A stretch of 64,000 bases of DNA from DASWJZ01 sp963739005. GTDB lineage: Bacteria; Pseudomonadota; Alphaproteobacteria; Rhizobiales; Afifellaceae. Location of the stretch: the NCBI GenBank assembly GCA_963739005.1, contig CAVTYQ010000002.1, forward strand, positions 1,178,001-1,242,000, written 5' to 3'. Of the stretch, positions 57,311 to 64,000 are shown one piece after another. The notes under the pieces are model-generated. The model was given only the letters and a program-made list of their open reading frames with translations. It was not told the DNA's origin and made no database searches. Position numbers and translations under genes: made by a program. Within the stretch, counting starts at the first letter, position 1; each line of letters opens with the position of its first letter.

Positions 57311-58504
57311 GTGAGCGCCGAGCTTCTGGCCGTCGTCGCGCTGGCGATTTGGGCCTATCTTCTGATCGGGCGCGGATTTTTCTGGCTGGCGCGCGAAAGC
57401 GACGACAGCCTCGTCGCGGATGCGAAGGCGCCCCCGACGCCGGGTGCGTGGCCGACCGTGGCCGCCATCGTGCCGGCGCGCGACGAAGCTGACGTCATTT
57501 CGAAGAGCATCAGCTCGCTTCTGAAGCAGGACTATCCCGGCGCGCTCAGCGTCGTCCTCGTCGACGACCAGAGCACCGACGGAACGGCGGACGTGGCGCG
57601 CCGCGCCGCGCGCGCCGCATCGCCGGCCGACCGCCTGACCGTGCTTACCGGCTCCGAGCCGCCGGCCGGCTGGACCGGAAAGCTGTGGGCGCTCGATCGC
57701 GGCTTCGCCTACGTCGAGCAGGCGCCGGAGCCGCCGGACTTCGTGCTCTTCACCGACGCCGACATCGCGTATGAGGCGCCCGACGCCGTGCGCCGGCTGG
57801 TCGAAGGCGCGCTCGTGCGCGGCACGGTACTCACCTCGCTCATGGTGAAGCTCCGCTGCGAAAGCTTTGCGGAGCGGCTGCTCGTGCCGGCCTTCGTCTT
57901 CTTCTTCGACATGCTCTATCCGTTCGCGTGGGTGAACGATCCGCGCCGCCGGACCGCCGCGGCGGCAGGCGGCTGCATGCTCGTCTGCCGCGCGGCGCTC
58001 GCCGCTGCCGGCGGCATCAAGGAGATCAGAGGCGCGCTGATCGACGACTGCGCGCTGGCCGCGCTCCTGAAGCGCCAGGGCCCGATCTGGCTTGGACTGA
58101 CGACACGCGTCGCGAGCCTCAGGCCCTACCCGAAAGTCGCCGACATCCGCCGCATGGTCGCGCGCTCCGCTTATGCCGAGCTCCGCTATTCGCCGCTTCG
58201 CCTCGCCGGCGCGCTTCTTGGCATGGCGCTCACCTATGTCGCGCCGCCGTTTTTGACTCTCTTCGCCAGCGGCGCGCCGCGATTGCTCGGCGCGTTGGCG
58301 TGGCTCGCGATGGCGGCCGCCTTCATGCCGATGCTCCGCCTCTATCGCCGCTCGCCGCTCTGGGGGCTCGCGCTTCCGCTGATCGCGGCGTTCTACACGG
58401 CCTTCACGCTCGATTCCGCCATCCAGCATTGGCGTGGCCGGGGGGGAGCGTGGAAGGGACGATTCCAGGCGCCCGCGACCTCCGCCGGGGGAGCCGGCGG
58501 ATGA
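57311..58504 (+). CDS. hpnB: Hopene-associated glycosyltransferase HpnB
   Basis: 397 residues, GT2 family with three or four membrane helices. The GT2 core has VAAIVPARDEADVISKSISS, VVLVDDQSTDGTADV and LFTDADIAY. The N-terminal anchor is LLAVVALAIWAYLLIGRGFFWLA and C-terminal helices follow. It is linked to hopanoid clusters, but its substrate is not settled. It starts with GTG and overlaps hpnC by 4 nt. Confidence 0.92.
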   Translation: MSAELLAVVALAIWAYLLIGRGFFWLARESDDSLVADAKAPPTPGAWPTVAAIVPARDEADVISKSISSLLKQDYPGALSVVLVDDQSTDGTADVARRAARAASPADRLTVLTGSEPPAGWTGKLWALDRGFAYVEQAPEPPDFVLFTDADIAYEAPDAVRRLVEGALVRGTVLTSLMVKLRCESFAERLLVPAFVFFFDMLYPFAWVNDPRRRTAAAAGGCMLVCRAALAAAGGIKEIRGALIDDCALAALLKRQGPIWLGLTTRVASLRPYPKVADIRRMVARSAYAELRYSPLRLAGALLGMALTYVAPPFLTLFASGAPRLLGALAWLAMAAAFMPMLRLYRRSPLWGLALPLIAAFYTAFTLDSAIQHWRGRGGAWKGRFQAPATSAGGAGG

Positions 58505-59391
58505 TCACGCCGACCGAAACCCGCTCCGGCAAGACGCATCGCGACGAGAATTTTCCCGTCGCCTCACACTTCATCGCTGCGCGGCATCGTGCGCCGATCC
58601 TCGCCTTCTACCGCTTCGTACGCGCCGCCGACGACATCGCCGATCACCCGAAGCTCGAGCCGCAGCAGAAGCTCGACATGCTCGACGCGCTCGACGCCGC
58701 GTTGACGGGGCGGGGCCCTTCCGATCCTGAGGCCGAGCCGCTCAAGGCCACGCTTGCCGAGCACGGCCTCTCGTCCCGCCACGCGCTCGATCTTCTCGAT
58801 GCTTTCCGCATGGACGCGAAAAAACACCGCTACGCCGACTGGCTCGACCTGATGCACTATTGCAGCCTCTCGGCGATGCCGGTCGGGCGCTACGTGCTCG
58901 ACGTGCACGGCGAGAAGCCGCAGACGACATGGCCGGCCTCCGACGCGATCTGCGCAGCGCTCCAGGTGATCAATCATCTGCAGGACTGCGCGGCGGACTG
59001 CCGCAATCTCGACCGCGTCTATCTCCCGCTCGATGCGCTTCAGCGCCACGATTCGCGCGTCGAGGACCTCGGCGCGGCTGCGGCGAGCCCGGGCCTTAGG
59101 GCCACGATCGCCGACCTCGCCGACCGCTCGCTCGGGCTTCTGCACGATGGCGCCGCGCTCGCCGACCTCGTCGCCGACACGCGGCTTGCGCTGGAGATCG
59201 CGGCGATCCGCCGGCTCGCCGTTGCGCTCGCGAAGGGCCTGCGGCACCGCGACCCGCTCTCGCAAAAAGTCCACCACGGCAAGGCAAGCTTCGCGCTGAT
59301 CGCGCTTCTTGCCGCAGGTGGCGCGCTCGCGAGGCGACCCTTCGTCCGCTCGCGCCTCGACCCTCTCGCCGCTGGCACGCGAGGACGCTGA
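58501..59391 (+). CDS. hpnC: Hydroxysqualene synthase HpnC
   Basis: 296 residues of the squalene/phytoene synthase fold; with HpnD and HpnE it makes squalene from farnesyl diphosphate by converting presqualene diphosphate to hydroxysqualene. It has the RAADDIADHP first Asp-rich motif and NHLQDCAADCRNLDRVYLP second motif. The ATG overlaps the hpnB stop; TGATG links it to hpnD. A long frame upstream of it runs through hpnB out of frame. Confidence 0.95.
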   Translation: MITPTETRSGKTHRDENFPVASHFIAARHRAPILAFYRFVRAADDIADHPKLEPQQKLDMLDALDAALTGRGPSDPEAEPLKATLAEHGLSSRHALDLLDAFRMDAKKHRYADWLDLMHYCSLSAMPVGRYVLDVHGEKPQTTWPASDAICAALQVINHLQDCAADCRNLDRVYLPLDALQRHDSRVEDLGAAAASPGLRATIADLADRSLGLLHDGAALADLVADTRLALEIAAIRRLAVALAKGLRHRDPLSQKVHHGKASFALIALLAAGGALARRPFVRSRLDPLAAGTRGR

Positions 59392-60236
59392 TGAGCGCCG
59401 CGACAGCGTCCAACCAGGCTGCGCCGGCGCTGCCGGCGGCCGGCAGCTCGTTCTATCTCGCCATGCGCATCCTGCCGCGCGCGGAGCGCGCGGGCATGTA
59501 TGCGATCTACGCGTTCTGCCGCGCGGTCGACGACATCGCCGACGACGGCGGACCGCGCGAGCCGCGCCGCGCCGCGCTCGATCGTTGGCGGAACGACATC
59601 GATGCGCTCTTTCAAAACCAGGTGTCCGAGCTGACCCGCGATCTCGCGGAGCCGACCAAGCGCTTCAACTTGAGGCGCGAGGACTTCCACGCCGTCATCG
59701 ACGGCATGGCGATGGACCTCGAGGCCGATCTTCACGCGCCCGACTGGGCGACGCTCGACCTTTATTGCGACCGCGTGGCGAGCGCCGTCGGCCGCTTGTC
59801 GGTCCGCGTCTTCGGCGTCGAGCCGCCGGCCGGCGACGCGCTCGCGCATCATCTCGGCCGCGCCCTGCAGCTGACCAACATCCTGCGCGACATCGACGAG
59901 GATGCGGAGATGGGCCGGCTCTATCTGCCACGTGAGGCGCTTGCCGCCGCAGGGATCGCGGTCGACGGCCGCGCACCCGCGGCAATCCTCGCCGAGCAAA
60001 ATCTCGAGAAGGCCTGCCGCGAGGTCGCCGCCCGCGCCGCAGAGCATTTCGCGGAGGCCGACCGGATCATGAGCGCCTGCCCGCGCCGGGCGGTCCGTGC
60101 GCCGCGGCTCATGGAGGCCGCCTACCGGCAGATTCTCGCCGACCTTCTGGCGCGCGGCTTCGCGCCGCCGCGCGAGCGCGTGCGGACCAACAAGCTCCGC
60201 GTGCTCGGCGCGGTACTCCGCCACGGGATCGGCTGA
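59391..60236 (+). CDS. hpnD: Presqualene diphosphate synthase HpnD
   Basis: 281 residues; condenses two farnesyl diphosphates to presqualene diphosphate. Asp-rich motifs are CRAVDDIADDGGP and NILRDIDEDAEMGRLYLP; YCDRVASAVGRLSVRVFG lies between. Stop-start TGATG junctions on both sides mark tight coupling. Confidence 0.95.
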   Translation: MSAATASNQAAPALPAAGSSFYLAMRILPRAERAGMYAIYAFCRAVDDIADDGGPREPRRAALDRWRNDIDALFQNQVSELTRDLAEPTKRFNLRREDFHAVIDGMAMDLEADLHAPDWATLDLYCDRVASAVGRLSVRVFGVEPPAGDALAHHLGRALQLTNILRDIDEDAEMGRLYLPREALAAAGIAVDGRAPAAILAEQNLEKACREVAARAAEHFAEADRIMSACPRRAVRAPRLMEAAYRQILADLLARGFAPPRERVRTNKLRVLGAVLRHGIG

Positions 60237-61525
60237 TGAGCGGAAGCGTGCATGTCATCGGCGCCGGCCTCTCCGGCCTCTCGGCTGCCGTCGAACTCGC
60301 CGCGGCAGGCCGCAAGGTTGCGGTCTACGAAGCGGCGAAATTCGCCGGCGGGCGCTGCCGCACCTACTACGATTCCGTCATCGATCTTGAGATCGACAAC
60401 GGCAACCACCTGCTCCTCTCCGGCAATCGCGCGGCGCTCTCCTATCTGCGCAAGATCGGCGGGCTCTCCGCCATGACGGAAGCGGCTTCGGCCGCCTTCC
60501 CTTTCGTCGACATCAAGACCGGCGAGCGCTGGACGCTCAGGCCGAACGAAGGCCGGCTTCCCTGGTGGATTCTCGATTCCCGCCGCCGCGTGCCGGGGAC
60601 GCGAGCGCCCGATTATCTCGCGCCGATCGGCATTCTCCGCGCGCGCCGCGACGCGACCGTCGGCAACGCCATGGCCTGCCGCGGGCCGCTTTACGATCGG
60701 CTGTGGCGGCCGGTGCTTCTTGCCGCGCTCAACACCGAGCCGGCGGAGGCCGACGCGCGGCTCGCCGCCCAGATCATCCGCGAAACCCTCGGTGCCGGCG
60801 GCCAAGCCTGCCGCCCCATGGTGGCGACGGGCGGGCTCTCCGCCGCCTTCATCGATCCGGCGCTCGCCTATTTGAGCGCCCGCGGCGGCGCAGTGCATTT
60901 CAGCCGCTCGCTCCGCGAGATCGCCTTCGAGGGAGAGCGGGTCGCCGCGCTCATCTTTGGGGACGATCGCATCGCAGTTGGCCCGGAGGATCAGGTGGTG
61001 CTGGCGGTGCCGCCGGTCGCCGCGCGCGCGCTCGTTCCAGGCCTCGTCGTGCCGGAGGCCTTCCACGCCATCGTGAACGCGCATTTCCGCGTCGCCGCGC
61101 CGCCCGGCCAGCCGCTGATCCTCGGCATCGTCAATGGCCTGACCGAATGGCTTTTCGCCTATCCCGACCGGCTCTCCACCACGATCAGCTGCGCCGACCG
61201 GCTGATGGAGACGCCCCGCCAGGAGCTCGCCGAGACGATATGGCGCGAGGTCGCCGCGCTGACGGGGCTTGCCGCCGAGCTGCCGCGCTGGCAGATCGTG
61301 CGCGAGCGCCGGGCGACATTCGCGGCAACGCCCGCGGAGGCGGCGCGCCGGCCGGGTTCGCGCACGCAATTCTCCAATCTGTTGCTCGCCGGCGATTGGA
61401 CGGACACCCGCCTCCCGGCCACAATCGAGGGCTCGATCCGCTCAGGCCAAACTGCCGCCGCCAACGTATTGCACCTGCCGGCAAGAACGCGGGCGCCGCA
61501 GTGGAGCGCAGGAAGGGCCGCATGA
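60236..61525 (+). CDS. hpnE: Hydroxysqualene dehydroxylase HpnE
   Basis: 429 residues, FAD-dependent amine-oxidase fold; reduces hydroxysqualene to squalene. The N-terminal dinucleotide motif is VHVIGAGLSGLSAAVELA, then GGRCRTYYD, and near the C-terminus LLAGDWTDTRLPATIEGSIRSG (core LLAGDWTDTRLPATIEG). It overlaps shc by 4 nt. Confidence 0.95.
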   Translation: MSGSVHVIGAGLSGLSAAVELAAAGRKVAVYEAAKFAGGRCRTYYDSVIDLEIDNGNHLLLSGNRAALSYLRKIGGLSAMTEAASAAFPFVDIKTGERWTLRPNEGRLPWWILDSRRRVPGTRAPDYLAPIGILRARRDATVGNAMACRGPLYDRLWRPVLLAALNTEPAEADARLAAQIIRETLGAGGQACRPMVATGGLSAAFIDPALAYLSARGGAVHFSRSLREIAFEGERVAALIFGDDRIAVGPEDQVVLAVPPVAARALVPGLVVPEAFHAIVNAHFRVAAPPGQPLILGIVNGLTEWLFAYPDRLSTTISCADRLMETPRQELAETIWREVAALTGLAAELPRWQIVRERRATFAATPAEAARRPGSRTQFSNLLLAGDWTDTRLPATIEGSIRSGQTAAANVLHLPARTRAPQWSAGRAA

Positions 61526-63528
61526 AAGGTGATGCTTTGGCGCTTGAGAACGATCCGGCACCGCCGGCATTTGCGCCGGGCGGTTTGACGCTCGACGACC
61601 TCGACCGCCGCATCACCTCCGCCACCGACGCGCTGCTCGGTCTCAGGCAGGATGACGGGCACTGGTGCTTCGAGCTTGAAGCCGACGCGACGATCCCCTC
61701 AGAATACGTGCTCTTCCGGCATTTCCGCGGCGAGCCCGAGGATCGCGCGCTCGAGGCGAAGATCGCGAACTATCTTCGCCGCATCCAGGGCGCGCACGGC
61801 GGCTGGCCGCTCTTCCACGACGGCGATCTCGACATGAGCGCCAGCGTGAAGGCCTATTTCGCGCTGAGGATGATCGGCGACGCGACGGACAGCCCGCACA
61901 TGAAGCGAGCGCGCGACGCGATCCTCTCGCGCGGCGGCGCAGCGCGCTCGAATGTCTTCACCCGCGCGCTCCTTGCGCTCTACGGCGAGGTGCCGTGGCG
62001 GGCGGTGCCGACCATGCCGGTCGAGATCATGCTCCTGCCATCATGGTTCCCCTTCCACCTCGACAAGGTGTCCTACTGGGCGCGCACGGTGATGGTGCCG
62101 CTCTTTGTGCTGCAGGCGCTGAAGCCGAAGGCGATCAACGCGCGCGGCGTGCACATCCCCGAGCTTTTCGTCACGCCTCCGGAGAAGGTCAAAACCTGGC
62201 CGAAAGGCGCGCATCAAAAAGTGCCGTGGACACAGATTTTCGGCGCAATCGACTTTAAGCTGAAGCTCATCGAGCCGTTCTTCCCGCGCTTCACCCGCCG
62301 CCGCGCCATCGACAAGGCGCGCGCTTTCGTCGACGAGCGCTTGAACGGCAAGGACGGGCTCGGCGCGATCTTCCCGGCGATGGTGAATTCCGTCCTCATG
62401 TACGACGCGCTTGGCGTGCCGGAGGGCGACCCACGCAAGACGATCGCGCGCGAGTCGATCGAGGGCCTCCTGGTGGTCAAGGAAGACGAGGCCTATTGCC
62501 AGCCCTGTCTGTCGCCGGTCTGGGACACGGGGCTCGCTTGTCATGCGCTTCTAGAGACCGGCAGCGAGGCGGCGGAGGCGGCTGCGGAGAAGGCGCTCGC
62601 CTGGCTGAAGCCGAAGCAGATCCTGAACGTCGCCGGCGATTGGGCGGTGAAGCGCCCCGACGTGCGGCCGGGCGGCTGGGCGTTCCAATATGCCAACCCG
62701 CACTACCCCGACCTCGACGACACCGCCGTCGTCGTCATGGCCATGGACCGCGTGCGCGCGCGCACCGATCAGCAGACGCGTCCCGATTTCGACAACGCCA
62801 TCGCACGCGGACGGGAATGGGTGGTCGGCCTGCAGAGCAAGGACGGCGGCTGGGCCGCCTTCGACGCCGACAACACGCACCTCTACTTGAACAATATCCC
62901 CTTCGCCGACCACGGCGCGTTGCTCGACCCGCCGACCGCCGACCTGACGGCGCGCTGCGTCTCCATGCTCGCCCAGCTCGACGAGGAAGCGCCCACGAGC
63001 CCCGAGCTTTCGCGCGGAGTGGCATGGCTTGTGCATGACCAGCGGGAGGACGGAAGCTGGTTCGGCCGATGGGGCATGAACTACATCTACGGGACCTGGT
63101 CCGCGCTGTCGGCGCTGAACGCCGCGGGCGTCAGCCCCGATTCGCCGACGGTGCGGAAGGCTGTCGACTGGCTTCTCCGCATCCAGAACCCGGACGGCGG
63201 CTGGGGCGAGGACGGGGCGAGCTACAGGCTCGACTATCAGGGCTACGAGCCCGCCCCCTCGACCCCCTCGCAGACCGCCTGGGCGATGCTCGGCCTGATG
63301 GCCTCAGGCGAGGTCGAGCATGCGGCCGTGGAGCGCGGCATCGCCTATCTCGCGAAGATGCAAGGCGGCGATGGGCTGTGGCTGGAGGAGCGTTTCACGG
63401 CAGTCGGCTTCCCGCGCGTCTTCTATCTCCGCTATCATGGATATGCGAAGTTCTTCCCGCTTTGGGCGATGTCGCGTTATCGGCGGCTAAGGCGCGGGAA
63501 CAGCCGTACGGTCGCCTTCGGAATATAG
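61522..63528 (+). CDS. shc: Squalene-hopene cyclase
   Basis: 668 residues; cyclises squalene to hopene at the membrane. The catalytic acid motif DLDDTA is at 397-402, and several QW repeats are visible (QNPDGGWGE, QSKDGGWAAF, QREDGSWFGRW). The ATG at 61522 has GGAAGG upstream and overlaps the hpnE stop; a 987-residue open frame starting inside hpnE is artefactual upstream of this point. Confidence 0.96.
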   Translation: MKGDALALENDPAPPAFAPGGLTLDDLDRRITSATDALLGLRQDDGHWCFELEADATIPSEYVLFRHFRGEPEDRALEAKIANYLRRIQGAHGGWPLFHDGDLDMSASVKAYFALRMIGDATDSPHMKRARDAILSRGGAARSNVFTRALLALYGEVPWRAVPTMPVEIMLLPSWFPFHLDKVSYWARTVMVPLFVLQALKPKAINARGVHIPELFVTPPEKVKTWPKGAHQKVPWTQIFGAIDFKLKLIEPFFPRFTRRRAIDKARAFVDERLNGKDGLGAIFPAMVNSVLMYDALGVPEGDPRKTIARESIEGLLVVKEDEAYCQPCLSPVWDTGLACHALLETGSEAAEAAAEKALAWLKPKQILNVAGDWAVKRPDVRPGGWAFQYANPHYPDLDDTAVVVMAMDRVRARTDQQTRPDFDNAIARGREWVVGLQSKDGGWAAFDADNTHLYLNNIPFADHGALLDPPTADLTARCVSMLAQLDEEAPTSPELSRGVAWLVHDQREDGSWFGRWGMNYIYGTWSALSALNAAGVSPDSPTVRKAVDWLLRIQNPDGGWGEDGASYRLDYQGYEPAPSTPSQTAWAMLGLMASGEVEHAAVERGIAYLAKMQGGDGLWLEERFTAVGFPRVFYLRYHGYAKFFPLWAMSRYRRLRRGNSRTVAFGI

Positions 63529-63535
63529 TCACGCC

Positions 63536-64000
63536 ATGACGCTCCACATTCCGGCCAACGACCTCCCGATCCTGATGGTGACGGGATTGGCGAAGGAGAT
63601 GCGCCTTGCGGAGGGGCCGGGGCTGGTCGCGATCGCCTCAGGCGGCGATACGCGCAGGCTGCGAACGCTGCTCGCGGATCGCTCGGTTCCGGGCTGCCGA
63701 GCGGTGCTTTCCTTCGGCATCGCCGGCGGGCTCGATCCAAGCCTGGCTCCCGGGGACGTCGTCGTCGCCACCGGCGTGGTCGCGAAGGGCAAGCGCTGGG
63801 CGGCGCATCCCGCGCTCGCGGATTCGCTTGCCGCCGTGCTCGTCGCCGGCGGGATCAACGTCAGGCGCGCCGACATTGCCGGCGTCGACGCGCCGCTTCT
63901 CGATGCTTCGGCAAAGGCCGACATGCGCTTCGAGACCGGCGCCGCCGCCGTCGACATGGAATCGCACGTAGCGTCAGCCTTCGCGGCGCGACACGGCCTG
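63536..64000 (+). CDS. hpnG: Hopanoid-associated nucleoside phosphorylase HpnG (5' part)
   Basis: The first 155 residues, cut by the window end. A purine-nucleoside-phosphorylase-like fold with AVLSFGIAGGLDPSLAPGDV and AAAVDMESHVASAFA, where the Met-Glu pair contacts ribose. HpnG removes adenine from adenosylhopane, towards ribosylhopane and C35 hopanoids. It starts 8 nt after shc. Confidence 0.9.
   Translation, partial: MTLHIPANDLPILMVTGLAKEMRLAEGPGLVAIASGGDTRRLRTLLADRSVPGCRAVLSFGIAGGLDPSLAPGDVVVATGVVAKGKRWAAHPALADSLAAVLVAGGINVRRADIAGVDAPLLDASAKADMRFETGAAAVDMESHVASAFAARHGL

Overview
The window is high-GC DNA from an alphaproteobacterium, most likely of the order Hyphomicrobiales (Rhizobiales). 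The reasons are a PhyR general stress regulator with an EcfG-type promoter, homospermidine synthase, a hopanoid cluster, Entner-Doudoroff genes, the cysG-DUF2849-cysI-cysH-DUF934 order, and palindromic repeats of a kind common in this order. The genus cannot be named from the sequence. Coding density is high and most genes overlap or abut in operons; only about 24-27 kb looks like accessory DNA.

Layout. 0-6 kb: 3' part of an alpha-2-macroglobulin gene, pbpC, and glf with a TTG start. 6-12.3 kb (minus): tamA-tamB, with tamB split by a one-base frameshift. 12.6-17.3 kb: assimilatory sulfate reduction and siroheme operon. 17.35-17.95 kb: a MazEF-type module whose toxin has no standard start codon. 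18-21.4 kb (minus): homospermidine synthase, a HWE/HisKA_2-type kinase and phyR. 21.6-23.1 kb: zwf. 23.1-27 kb: low-density region with palindromic repeats, small unknown genes and a DUF5343 / Swt1-type HEPN pair whose first gene is broken. 27-29.5 kb: two membrane proteins, an AraC regulator and a LysE exporter. 29.6-35 kb: PPi-type phosphofructokinase and edd-eda-pgi. 35.1 kb: a tRNA-Cys-like gene with odd arm lengths. 35.2-36.8 kb (minus): glutathione transferase and hydroxypyruvate isomerase. 37.1-47.6 kb: cobalamin genes. 47.6-55 kb: NYN-LOTUS protein, amidotransferase, TerB, MATE pump, cyclic-nucleotide-gated K+ channel and glycogen phosphorylase. 55.3-64 kb: dxs and hpnB-C-D-E-shc-hpnG (cut by the window end).

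How the genes work together. GlgP, Pgi, Zwf, Edd, Eda and the PPi-type phosphofructokinase form a sugar-phosphate network centred on the Entner-Doudoroff route. CobA and the dehydrogenase half of CysG make sirohydrochlorin, which is shared between siroheme (for CysI) and cobalamin. With CbiX, CobI, a CbiG-CobJ fusion, CobM, CbiD, CobK, CobL, CobH and CobB, the window holds a full set of steps from uroporphyrinogen III to cobyrinic acid a,c-diamide by the early-cobalt route. Dxs supplies isoprenoid precursor for squalene and hopene.

Most notable: one family of roughly 100-bp palindromic repeats lies between genes and also, in the same reading frame, inside cbiX, cbiG-cobJ and cobB, adding similar proline/glycine-rich peptides. 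Also notable are the unusual tRNA-Cys-like gene, the mazF start, the broken DUF5343-HEPN pair, and the EcfG-type promoter of phyR.
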